From the NCBI GenBank assembly GCA_037444075.1, contig JBBIND010000067.1, positions 1-22,909 on the forward strand: a stretch of 22,909 nt of DNA, written 5' to 3'. Within the stretch, counting starts at the first letter, position 1; every line of letters begins with the position of its first letter. Below the pieces are notes generated by a model. That model was not told where the DNA came from, made no database searches, and worked only from the letters and a program-made list of their open reading frames with translations. Position numbers and translations under genes: made by a program. This stretch comes from JBBIND01 sp037444075 (GTDB lineage Bacteria > Acidobacteriota > Terriglobia > Bryobacterales > Bryobacteraceae). This document shows, one piece after another, positions 7,891-15,106 of this stretch.

Positions 7891-8936
7891 GACTCGAATA
7901 ATCCTTCCGCAATGATCAGCTCGGCGTTGAGCACCGCCGCTCCGGCTGCGCCGCGCACCGTATTGTGGCCGAGAGCCAGGAATTTGTAACCGAGCACCGG
8001 GCAGTTTCGCACGCGGCCGATGAAGACGGTCATGCCGCGCTCGCGCTCCACGTCGCGCCGGGGTTGCGGGCGGTCACGTTCGGCCATGTAGACTACCGGG
8101 TTCTTCGGCGCGCTAGGCAGGTTGCGTTCCTGCGGTGCGCCGCGGAAGCTCCGGAACGCCTCGATGAGATCCTCTTCGGACGGCTTTGAAGCCAGTTCCA
8201 CCGCGACGGTTTCCGTGTGTCCGTCAACCACAGGGACGCGGTTGCACTGCGCGCTCACCGTCACCGGGTGAAACTCCACTTTGCCGTTCACCAGCTCGCC
8301 GAGGATCTTCTTGGTCTCGGTTTCCATCTTGCCCTCTTCGCCGTTGATGAAGGGGATGATGTTGGCGTTGATGTCCATGGAGGCCACGCCCGGATACCCC
8401 GCGCCGGAAATGGCTTGCATGGTGGTGACGACCACTCTCTGAATGCCGAACTGCTTCAGCGGCCCCAGCGCCATCGTCAACACAACGGTGGAGCAATTCG
8501 GGTTGGTAACGATCCGTCCCGTCCAGCCGCGCTCTTTCTGAGCGGGCACCAGGCGCAAGTGGTCGGCGTTGACTTCCGGCACCAGCAGCGGCACATCCTC
8601 TTCCATGCGATGGTTGCGGGAATTGGAAACCACCATGTGGCCCGCGCTCGCAAACGCGCGCTCGATGTCGGTGGCCACCGAGGCGTCCATGGCCGAAAAC
8701 ATCAGCCGCGGCGCGTTGCCCGGTTTGCAGTCCTCCACGGCTAGATCAGCCACACTCGGCGGCACGGCGCCTTCCAGCTTCCAGCTTGTCGCTTCGCTGA
8801 ACTTCTTGCCCGCGGAGCGATCGCTGGCTCCGACCCACGTCAGATCGAACCAGGGATGCCCCTGGAGGAACTTGATGAATTGCTGACCCACCATGCCGGT
8901 GGCGCCGAGGACTCCGACTTCGATTCTCTTATTCAT
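7887..8936 (-). CDS. asd: Aspartate-semialdehyde dehydrogenase
   Basis: Reduces aspartyl phosphate to aspartate semialdehyde with NADPH. GATGMVGQQF (11-20) is the nucleotide-binding loop. TNPNCST (144-150) contains nucleophile Cys148. Arg233 and His240 in the CNRVPVVDGH block bind and activate the substrate. The 349-residue length and the CNRVPVVDGH wording resemble the archaeal/fungal-type enzyme rather than the classic enterobacterial one. A GAGG lies 7 bases before the ATG, and 9 bases separate it from the upstream M20 gene. It sits between the DapE-like gene and lysC, so consecutive reactions are encoded together. Confidence 0.94.
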   Translation of the reverse strand: MNKRIEVGVLGATGMVGQQFIKFLQGHPWFDLTWVGASDRSAGKKFSEATSWKLEGAVPPSVADLAVEDCKPGNAPRLMFSAMDASVATDIERAFASAGHMVVSNSRNHRMEEDVPLLVPEVNADHLRLVPAQKERGWTGRIVTNPNCSTVVLTMALGPLKQFGIQRVVVTTMQAISGAGYPGVASMDINANIIPFINGEEGKMETETKKILGELVNGKVEFHPVTVSAQCNRVPVVDGHTETVAVELASKPSEEDLIEAFRSFRGAPQERNLPSAPKNPVVYMAERDRPQPRRDVERERGMTVFIGRVRNCPVLGYKFLALGHNTVRGAAGAAVLNAELIIAEGLFES

Positions 8937-8945
8937 TGTTTGACC

Positions 8946-9959
8946 TCAATTCGCAAGCAAGCGCCTGCAAAGTTGTTTGTAAATCTGAACTGCTTCCGTC
9001 AGCTCCTTCTTGGGGACGCGCTCTTCGGCGGTGTGAGCCACATGAATGCTGCCAGGACCCAACAACAAGGGCTCTCCCCAGGCGCCGTTGAACGCCGGAA
9101 TGTCTGTCGTGTATGAAACTACGGTAGTTTTGAAACCTTCTATCGAATTCAGGCGCAGAGCCGGAATGCACAGCACTTCATCGGCGCGTGCCAAGCCTTC
9201 CACGGCTTCGCGCACCGCGTGCTGCACCGGCTCCGGGTCGCTCACCAGCCGGATCATGATTTCCGCACGCGCATGGTCCGCCACGACATTCGGAGCGCGT
9301 CCGCCGGCCAGCGTGCCGATATTCATCGTGCCGGGACCGAGCACCGGATCTTCGGGCAGCGGGATAGCCCGCAGCCGGGCGATGGCATCCAGCAGCTTGT
9401 CGATGGCCGATTCGCCCAGCTCAGGGTAGGCCGAGTGCGCCATGCGCCCGGAAGCGGTGATCTCGTAGCGCAGCGCTCCCTTGGACCCGAGCGCAAGTTG
9501 ATTCTCCGTGGGTTCGCCGTTAATGAGATAGCGGGAGCCGATGGAATGCCGGGCCGCGGTGATTGCTCCGAGGCTGTTGCGTTCCTCGCCTACGACGAAC
9601 AGCAGCGCCATCCCGGATAAGCCCTCTGCGAGCATTTGCTCCACGGCTTTGATCATGGCCGCTGCGATGCCCTTGGCGTCACAAGATCCGCGGCCCCAGA
9701 TGTAAGTCTCGTCTTCGCGGGAAGGAAAGAAGGGGGGCACGGTGTCTATGTGCGTCGACAGCGTCACGCGCGGTTCGCCCCACCATGCCAGGACATTGAA
9801 GCGGTGCGGTTCGACGGCCATGCGTTCCGCGCGCCCGCCGTGTTCGCCGGCCATTCCTTCGAGGTGAGCGAAGAGGTATTCGCCCACGTCCGATTCCTGG
9901 CCCGTAACGGACTCGATGTCCACGAGTGCGCGTGTCAGCTCAAAAACGTCCATGACCAT
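8946..9959 (-). CDS. dapE: M20-family metallo-deacylase, probable succinyl-diaminopimelate desuccinylase
   Basis: A 337-residue M20 dizinc hydrolase. Metal and catalytic residues are visible: His70 and Asp72 in THIDT, Asp94 in GSCDAKG, the Glu125-Glu126 pair in GEERN, and His309 near the C-terminus. GRMAHS (171-176) marks the lid domain. Family members include DapE, ArgE, LysK and carboxypeptidase G2, and sequence alone does not separate them well. The operon with dapD, dapB and dapA makes succinyl-diaminopimelate the best-supported substrate. It is the first gene of the operon, 61 bases below the riboswitch-like element. ATG 9959 and ATG 9953 (M3) are both possible; the AGG at 9961-9963 is better placed for the second. 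Confidence 0.75.
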   Translation of the reverse strand: MVMDVFELTRALVDIESVTGQESDVGEYLFAHLEGMAGEHGGRAERMAVEPHRFNVLAWWGEPRVTLSTHIDTVPPFFPSREDETYIWGRGSCDAKGIAAAMIKAVEQMLAEGLSGMALLFVVGEERNSLGAITAARHSIGSRYLINGEPTENQLALGSKGALRYEITASGRMAHSAYPELGESAIDKLLDAIARLRAIPLPEDPVLGPGTMNIGTLAGGRAPNVVADHARAEIMIRLVSDPEPVQHAVREAVEGLARADEVLCIPALRLNSIEGFKTTVVSYTTDIPAFNGAWGEPLLLGPGSIHVAHTAEERVPKKELTEAVQIYKQLCRRLLAN

Positions 9960-9981
9960 AGCCTGAATCGGCTGGAAGGCT
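9960..9981 (-). promoter_or_regulatory. Candidate start-site hairpin of the dap operon
   Basis: On the minus strand AGCCT (9981-9977) pairs perfectly with AGGCT (9964-9960) around a 12-base loop, ending exactly at the ATG of the first dap gene. The only Shine-Dalgarno-like AGG lies in the stem. This could be the translation-control part of the lysine riboswitch. Just before it, GAGGAG (10020-10015) can pair with CTCCTC (9987-9982), which could form in alternation with other helices. No T-run follows, so a transcription terminator is less likely. The pairings are seen directly; their role is inferred. Confidence 0.35.
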
Positions 9982-10020
9982 GAGGAGGGAGGACACGCTA
10001 TGTGTGCCTTTGTGCTCCTC

Positions 10021-10196
10021 GATAGCGCTCCATCCGATGCCGGATGACAGTGAGCAGGTGTTCTCCTGACTCCCCAACCGGGACGGAACAGCTTCCGTTT
10101 CCGATTTCGGCGGATTGATTCCGGCCCCTTTCGTCGGCGGCTCCGGAGCTGTCCGGAACCTCTACCGCCGCTACTGTTGACCGCCGCTCCTCTACC
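10021..10196 (-). promoter_or_regulatory. Lysine riboswitch (L-box) aptamer
   Basis: The minus-strand leader of the dap operon reproduces the lysine-aptamer layout in order. GGTAG (10196-10192) pairs with CTATC (10025-10021) as P1. AGAGGAGCG follows, like the conserved AGAGGUGCG. AGTA (10175-10172) precedes the strand GCGGCGG, which pairs with CCGCC before GAAAGG (10132-10127). CGCCGAA is followed by an ACGGAA/TTCCGT hairpin, then GGTTGGGG, a CAGG/CCTG hairpin, and CACTGTC (10052-10046), which also occurs in the Thermotoga asd element. Placement right after a promoter and before dapE-asd-lysC-dapB-dapA-dapD fits lysine feedback. I assembled this by eye; a covariance-model search with Rfam RF00168 would settle it. 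Confidence 0.85.
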
Positions 10197-10207
10197 GGGA
10201 AAACTCT

Positions 10208-10237
10208 ACGATACCGGACCCTTTGCGGGAAAGTCAA
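10208..10237 (-). promoter_or_regulatory. Sigma70-like promoter of the lysine operon
   Basis: On the minus strand TTGACT (10237-10232, 5 of 6) and TATCGT (10213-10208, 4 of 6) are 18 bases apart. A start about 7 bases downstream falls near 10201, only a few bases before the 5' strand of riboswitch helix P1. That position supports both the promoter and the riboswitch assignment. Confidence 0.55.
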
Positions 10238-10244
10238 ACCGCGG

Positions 10245-10274
10245 TCATTCCGATCATCATCATTCCGATCATCG
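10245..10274. repeat. 15-bp tandem repeat between divergent promoters
   Basis: TCATTCCGATCATCA (10245-10259) is followed directly by the same 15 bases with only the last base changed (10260-10274). The second copy ends in the small palindrome CGATCATCG. The repeat lies just upstream of the -35 of the lysine promoter and 58 bases before the GTG start of the ZIP transporter. It could be a pair of operator sites; no known regulator motif was recognised. Confidence 0.6.
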
Positions 10275-10332
10275 AATTGCTCCGCGCCACCATCAGCCGT
10301 TAGATTGAGAGTTGGCCTGGAAGGTCGCCGCT

Positions 10333-11094
10333 GTGACTGATACCTCTGCTGTCCCAATCTTGATGCTGACGCTGGCCGCGCTGGCCGGATCCGCGGTGGG
10401 GATCTGGTTGATCGGCACTCCCCTGCTCGCCCGGCGAGTGGTGCCATTCAGCGGGGGTGTCCTGGTGGGGATCTCCCTGTTCTGGGTGATGCCGGAGTTG
10501 GCCGGCCGCTTCGGATGGTTCGCTGGTCCCGGGTGGTTGCTGGTGGGGCTGGCTTGTTTGTGGCTGATCAACCGCTACGTGTCCCCGCTATGTCCCACGT
10601 GCGCCCACGGCCATGAACACGACTCCTGCACACGGCGATTGCATGGTTTCGCCGCCCCGCTGATCGGAGCGGCTGCGGTCCATGCTCTGATTGACGGCTG
10701 GGGACTGGCCGCCTCACTCAACGAGGCAGCCGGATCATTGGGCGAAGCGGTGTTCCTCGGCATTGCGCTTCACAAGATCCCCGAGGGACTCGCTATGGGC
10801 GTGATCCTGCGCGCGGCATTAGGATCATGGCGCACCGCCATGGCGGGAGCCGCGGCGGCTCAGGCGCCCATGATTCTGGGCGGGTTTTTGGAGTCGGTCA
10901 CGGCGCCTTATGTGGGAAGCTACTGGCTGTTTCTCTTACTGGCGCTGGCTGGCGGGAGTTTTCTGTTCTTGGGTGTGCATGCCCTGCACACGGAGCTGAA
11001 ACAGCGCGGCGCGCTGCCGACCTTCGCCACCGCCGTCGCCGGAGCAGCCGCTGCGGCCGCCCTCCAGCACGGTTTTCACACCTTCTTTCACTAA
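10333..11094 (+). CDS. ZIP-family divalent metal transporter
   Basis: A 253-residue inner-membrane protein expected to move zinc or a related divalent metal into the cytoplasm. It has about seven or eight hydrophobic helices. Helix motifs HALIDG (117-122) and HKIPEG (147-152) carry the His and Glu metal ligands of the ZIP family. The loop at about 87-104 contains Cys87, Cys90, His92, His94, His96 and Cys99, a typical metal-sensing or metal-collecting loop. I start at GTG 10333 because GGAAGG lies 8 bases upstream; TTG 10312 would add seven unconvincing residues. A weak promoter (TTGCTC 10277, TTAGAT 10300, spacing 17) is possible. The gene is divergent from the lysine operon and ends 11 bases from the convergent amidase. 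Confidence 0.85.
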   Translation: MTDTSAVPILMLTLAALAGSAVGIWLIGTPLLARRVVPFSGGVLVGISLFWVMPELAGRFGWFAGPGWLLVGLACLWLINRYVSPLCPTCAHGHEHDSCTRRLHGFAAPLIGAAAVHALIDGWGLAASLNEAAGSLGEAVFLGIALHKIPEGLAMGVILRAALGSWRTAMAGAAAAQAPMILGGFLESVTAPYVGSYWLFLLLALAGGSFLFLGVHALHTELKQRGALPTFATAVAGAAAAAALQHGFHTFFH

Positions 11095-11105
11095 GCGTGT
11101 GCTGC

Positions 11106-12536
11106 TCAGACGCGCGGCCTGCGGCGGTGCCAATCCGTCCGGTTCTGATACTCGCGGCCGATGGCGAGCAGCGTGTTTTCGGTGAACGGCCGGCCCACCA
11201 GGCAGATCGCTACCGGCAGACCATCCACAAAACCGCAGGGCAGGGAAAGCGCCGGCAGCCCGGCCAGGTTCCCGGCGGGGATCAGGTCGCGCAAGCCCCG
11301 CGACTTTGGTGCGGGTTTTCTCTCCGGGCGTGGCGCATCCAGCGGCTCGCTGACCGGCGTCGCCACGTTCAGCCGCGTCGGCGTCAGCAGCACGTCCACG
11401 TCGAGAAAGAGCTTGCGGAATTCCTCCTGCACGCGCGTGCGGATGCGCATCGCCTTGAGATAATCTTTGGCCAGAATTTCCAGGCCCGCCTTCAGGCCCG
11501 CGATCTGTTTCTCGTCATCAAGCATGTCCACCTTGCCGCTGGCGATCAGCGGCTCAAAAACCGCTGAGCCCTCGGCCGAGATAATCGTGCTAGTGACCAT
11601 GCCGTAAGGGAGGTCGGGGAGCACGACTTCACGCAGGGACATGCCGATCTCGCGGACGGTCTCGAAAGCCTGGCGGAATACAGGGCGCAACGGCTCATCG
11701 GCCCATTCCTCCACGTCCACGGCGGCCCAGCCCACCCGCAGGTGCTTGAACTCGCGGGCGTACTGCGGCACGTAGTAATAGCTCTTTCCGGCTGAGGCAG
11801 GGTCCAGGTTATCTTTGCCGGAGATGGCTTGCAGCACCAACCCGCAGTCCTCGGCGGTGCGGCACATGGGGCCGATCTTGTCCATGGTCCATGACAACGC
11901 CATGGCTCCCGCGCGGCTCACCAGCCCATAGGTGGGCCGCAGACCGGTAACGCCGCAATAGGCGGCCGGTGTAAGGATGGATCCGGAGGTCTCGCTTCCG
12001 ATGGCGTAAGGCACCAGGCCGGCCGCCACGGCGCTGCCGGAACCGCTGGAGGAGCCGCCCGACCAGCGCGTGATGTCCCACGGATTCAGCCCCGGTCCCG
12101 TCATCGAAGCCGCGGCATAGCGGTAGCCGCCTCCACCCGCCAATTCCACCATGGCCAGCTTGCCTACCAGAATCGCGCCGCTGCGTTCGAGCTTCTTGAC
12201 TACAGTGGCGTCGTAGTCGAACACCTGGCCTGCATACGGGCGCGCGCCCCACGTCGTCGGATGCCCGGCTACAGTGAGCAGATCCTTGACGGCGAAGGGA
12301 ACGCCCTGCAGAGGGCTGCGGAAACGCTCGCGCTTGAACTCATTATCCACGTCGCCCGCATGGCGTATGGCCCGCTCGCGCAGCCGCAAAGCCAGAGCGT
12401 TGTAGTTCGGGCCGAGCTTCGCCAGCCGCTCATAGAATGCTTGGGCCAGTTCCCTGGCGGAAAACTCGCGCGCTCTCAGACGCGCATTCAACTCAGTGAC
12501 AGTCGCAAAGAAAATGTCTTCGCCGAAAGCGGGCAT
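11106..12536 (-). CDS. Amidase-signature family hydrolase
   Basis: A 476-residue amidase of the Ser-cisSer-Lys type. AVKDLL supplies the catalytic Lys84, a serine cluster follows at 162-168 (SGGSSSGSGS), and GSETSGS (180-186) contains the nucleophilic Ser186. Sequence does not show the substrate; this family includes GatA, but no gatB or gatC is nearby, so a tRNA amidotransferase is unlikely. I start at ATG 12536, which has a GGGGGGA run 8 bases upstream. GTG 12563, overlapping the preceding small gene as GTGA, is also possible and would add nine residues. There is no signal peptide in either version, whereas related secreted amidases often have an N-terminal export segment like the one in the preceding small gene. 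Confidence 0.85.
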   Translation of the reverse strand: MPAFGEDIFFATVTELNARLRAREFSARELAQAFYERLAKLGPNYNALALRLRERAIRHAGDVDNEFKRERFRSPLQGVPFAVKDLLTVAGHPTTWGARPYAGQVFDYDATVVKKLERSGAILVGKLAMVELAGGGGYRYAAASMTGPGLNPWDITRWSGGSSSGSGSAVAAGLVPYAIGSETSGSILTPAAYCGVTGLRPTYGLVSRAGAMALSWTMDKIGPMCRTAEDCGLVLQAISGKDNLDPASAGKSYYYVPQYAREFKHLRVGWAAVDVEEWADEPLRPVFRQAFETVREIGMSLREVVLPDLPYGMVTSTIISAEGSAVFEPLIASGKVDMLDDEKQIAGLKAGLEILAKDYLKAMRIRTRVQEEFRKLFLDVDVLLTPTRLNVATPVSEPLDAPRPERKPAPKSRGLRDLIPAGNLAGLPALSLPCGFVDGLPVAICLVGRPFTENTLLAIGREYQNRTDWHRRRPRV

Positions 12537-12559
12537 CGCTGGGGTCCCCCCTGTTCCTC

Positions 12560-12766
12560 TCACGCCCGGAACTGAAAAGCCGGCTCGGTGGCCATCGGGA
12601 TTTCGTATGCGGCGAGCTTCTCCGAGGTGCTGCGCGCCTGCTTGCGAGCGGTGGTCAGAAGTTGCTCCCGCTCGGATGCGGGCGCCTGCGTCGGCGCTTG
12701 TGCCAGCATTCCGGGCACGGTCAGCAGGGCTGCTGCGGCTTTGCGGCGGGTGAGTCTGGCTTTCAT
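12560..12766 (-). CDS. Small exported protein encoded before the amidase
   Basis: A 68-residue protein. The N-terminus has a basic patch and a hydrophobic stretch (RLTRRKAAAALLTVPGMLA, 4-22) like a signal peptide, possibly of Tat type. A charged helix follows and the protein ends with MATEPAFQFRA. The start overlaps the aroD-aroE stop as ATGA (12763-12766), and the stop overlaps a GTG start of the amidase frame. These tight overlaps are the best evidence that it is translated. From memory, many secreted amidases have such a segment fused ahead of the catalytic domain, so this may be a separated N-terminus or an accessory subunit. The function is not known. Confidence 0.6.
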   Translation of the reverse strand: MKARLTRRKAAAALLTVPGMLAQAPTQAPASEREQLLTTARKQARSTSEKLAAYEIPMATEPAFQFRA

Positions 12767-14295
12767 TTGTCGGTTCTTCCTGCGTTGCTTTTCTGAATAC
12801 CCAATGCGTCCCTGGCGGCGGTCTCCATGACTCCTCTGGGGGCTGACGTTCCAGTCCAGATCTGGAACTGCTCGGCGGCCTGCGCCAGGAACATCTCCAG
12901 CCCGTGGATGGTCAGCTTTTTCTCATTGCGCGCACGGCGGAGCAACTCCGTTTCCAGCGGGTTGTAGACCATGTCAAAAACCAGATCCGCCGGGATAGAG
13001 CCGGGAAACAGAGATTCGCCCGCCCGGGGATACATCCCCACGGGTGTGGCATGCACCACGGCATCGAACCGGCGCGTTTCCACTTCACTTAAGGATAGAG
13101 CTTCAGCGCCGCAGGCGGCAGCCAGAGCACGCACTCGAATGGCATTCCGGCCGGTAATGCTAAGGCGCGCACCGGCATCCGCCAGCGCGAAGCAAGCCGC
13201 CCGGGCTGCGCCGCCGCTACCGGCCACCAGCACGGAGGACTTTCCCAGCCGTAGATGTTTGGACAGAGGTCCGGTCACCGCGGCGGCGTCCGTGTTGGTC
13301 CCTCTCCACTTGCCTGCTTTCCGCCACACCGTATTCACCGCGCCAATGCGCCGCGCCAGCGGGTCCACCACGTCCAGGTGGCGCAGAATTTTCTCTTTAT
13401 GCGGAATGGTCACGCTAAAGCCGCTGACCGGCAACTTCTCGGCTGTCAGCAGGAAGTCCTTCAAGTGGGGCGCGTGAACCAGAAACGGCAAATAGACCGC
13501 GTCGATACGCTGCGACTGGAAGGCCCGGTTGTGCACGGCGGGGGAGATGGAATGGCCTACCGGGTCGGCGATGACGCCGAACAGCTTGGTGGCTCTCCCC
13601 AGCTTCTCAATGCGATAGAGGTTGCGAAGCGTCTTGGCCGTCACCTGCCCGCTGGCGGTGCCTTCCACGGATTGTGGCGCAGCATACGTGTACAACCCGC
13701 CGTAGATGCAGGACACCACGCGGCTCGGGAACCCTATGGCGTCCATCGACAGCAGGATCATGGGAACGTCGGTGCAGGTCCTGGCAATCGCTAAGAGGCG
13801 GTGCAGATCTGACGGTTTGCGCGCCGTGACGACAATCTTGTAAGCGGAGGCGGGGTGCTTCGTCATCCGGCGTAGCAAAGCCTCCATGGCCGGTGTGGAG
13901 GAGAAGTTATGGTAGGAGATCACCAGGAGGCAGTCTTTGTTGAACGCGCCCAGAGCCGCGCGTGCCCGTTCCGCCGTCTCGATTTCGATGTCGACGGCTG
14001 CGGCGCCTGCCTTCACGGCAGCCTGGAGAATCCGAAGCTGCTCCTCAATCCCGCCTGCGAACAGTCCATGACTCTGCTGGCGCCGGCAGGTGGCTAGGGC
14101 CACGACGTCAGGGTATTCGGTGAGCACCCGCCGCATCGCGGCAATGCCCTGTTCCGGATTCTCGAGATAGTCGAGACGAAACTCGAGAAACCGTTCCCCG
14201 GCTAAAGCCTCCTGCCGGGCGTGCTGGAGGAGTTCTTTTGCGGTCGCCAGACCCAGAGCAACACAGACGCGGGGGAACGCATTTCGACGGACCAT
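12763..14295 (-). CDS. aroDE: Bifunctional 3-dehydroquinate dehydratase (type I) / shikimate dehydrogenase
   Basis: A 510-residue fusion for two consecutive steps of the shikimate pathway. The AroD half (1-225) is a type I dehydratase with EFRLD (38-42), His129 in ISYHN and Schiff-base Lys153 in AYKIVVTAR. The AroE half (about 236-510) has GHSISPAVHN (247-256), catalytic Lys300 in VTIPHK, Asn321, Asp336 in GTNTD, and an NADP loop AGSGGAAR (358-365). All key residues are present, so both activities should work. Such fusions are known from plants and some bacterial lineages. The gene lies 42 bases after deoC and overlaps the small exported gene by 4 bases. Confidence 0.93.
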   Translation of the reverse strand: MVRRNAFPRVCVALGLATAKELLQHARQEALAGERFLEFRLDYLENPEQGIAAMRRVLTEYPDVVALATCRRQQSHGLFAGGIEEQLRILQAAVKAGAAAVDIEIETAERARAALGAFNKDCLLVISYHNFSSTPAMEALLRRMTKHPASAYKIVVTARKPSDLHRLLAIARTCTDVPMILLSMDAIGFPSRVVSCIYGGLYTYAAPQSVEGTASGQVTAKTLRNLYRIEKLGRATKLFGVIADPVGHSISPAVHNRAFQSQRIDAVYLPFLVHAPHLKDFLLTAEKLPVSGFSVTIPHKEKILRHLDVVDPLARRIGAVNTVWRKAGKWRGTNTDAAAVTGPLSKHLRLGKSSVLVAGSGGAARAACFALADAGARLSITGRNAIRVRALAAACGAEALSLSEVETRRFDAVVHATPVGMYPRAGESLFPGSIPADLVFDMVYNPLETELLRRARNEKKLTIHGLEMFLAQAAEQFQIWTGTSAPRGVMETAARDALGIQKSNAGRTDK

Positions 14296-14337
14296 GGCTG
14301 ATAGCGAGGACTTAGAATACCACGAAGGGGGGAAGCC

Positions 14338-15078
14338 TCAGGTTGATTCGCCGGCGGATTCTTTCGCAGCGGCTGCCCGCTGTTCCAGCAACCGTTTCCA
14401 GTCATCCAGAATCGTCGCCGTGGCCGTGGCGCCGAAACGCGATGCACCGGCCTCATAGACCTGCAGCGCCGCCTCCAGCGTGCGTACGCCTCCCGCCGCC
14501 TTTACCTTGACGTGCGGCTCGCAGTGCCTGTACATGAGGCGCAAATCTTCCAGCGTGCTGCCCGAAGGTGCAAAGCCGGTCGAGGTCTTGGAGAAGTCCA
14601 CTCCAGCGCGTTTCGAGATGCGGCAGGCAATCACTTTCAGGTCCTCGGTGAGGTAGGCGTTCTCAAAGATGACCTTCAGGATGGCGCCCTCCTCGTGACA
14701 GGCGGCCGCAATTTGCGTCAACTCAGCCTCTACGTAGGAGAACTGGCGCGAAACCAGTTTCCCTATGTTCAGCACCATGTCGATTTCGCGCACGCCGCGG
14801 CGCAGCAGGTCCCGCGTTTCATAAAGCTTGCAGGCGGTGGTCTGCGCGCCATGCGGGAAGCCGACCACGCTGGCCACGGGAATCTCGCACCCGCTCATCC
14901 AGCGAATGGCCAGTTCCACGTCACTCGGACGCACGGTGACGTTGGCGACATCGTACCGCCGTGCCAGGGCGCAGCCTTCTTCGACCTGCTCCTCAGTCAA
15001 TTCCGGCCGCAGCAGGGAATGGTCAATCAGTTTGGACAGGTCCCGGTAAACGAGCAGCGGCGGGCGGCTTTCTTCCAT
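14338..15078 (-). CDS. deoC: Deoxyribose-phosphate aldolase
   Basis: Cleaves 2-deoxyribose 5-phosphate into glyceraldehyde 3-phosphate and acetaldehyde in deoxynucleoside breakdown. The 246-residue TIM barrel has Asp100 (REIDMVLNIG), Schiff-base Lys154 in KTSTG and the helper Lys183 in KAAGGVRT, matching Asp102, Lys167 and Lys201 of the E. coli enzyme. It lies 28 bases after cpoB and before aroDE. No functional link to the Tol genes is evident, so the placement looks like simple co-transcription. No other deoxynucleoside catabolism genes are present. Confidence 0.93.
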   Translation of the reverse strand: MEESRPPLLVYRDLSKLIDHSLLRPELTEEQVEEGCALARRYDVANVTVRPSDVELAIRWMSGCEIPVASVVGFPHGAQTTACKLYETRDLLRRGVREIDMVLNIGKLVSRQFSYVEAELTQIAAACHEEGAILKVIFENAYLTEDLKVIACRISKRAGVDFSKTSTGFAPSGSTLEDLRLMYRHCEPHVKVKAAGGVRTLEAALQVYEAGASRFGATATATILDDWKRLLEQRAAAAKESAGEST

Positions 15079-15106
15079 GATGTGATTCCGAACCGCGAAG
15101 CGCGGT

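Noticed and set aside
10040..10140. Cobalamin riboswitch, because AGTCAGGAGAACACCTGC resembles a B12 box
   Set aside because: The rest of the leader follows the lysine aptamer motif order and pairing, and all downstream genes are for lysine synthesis. No B12-related gene is nearby.
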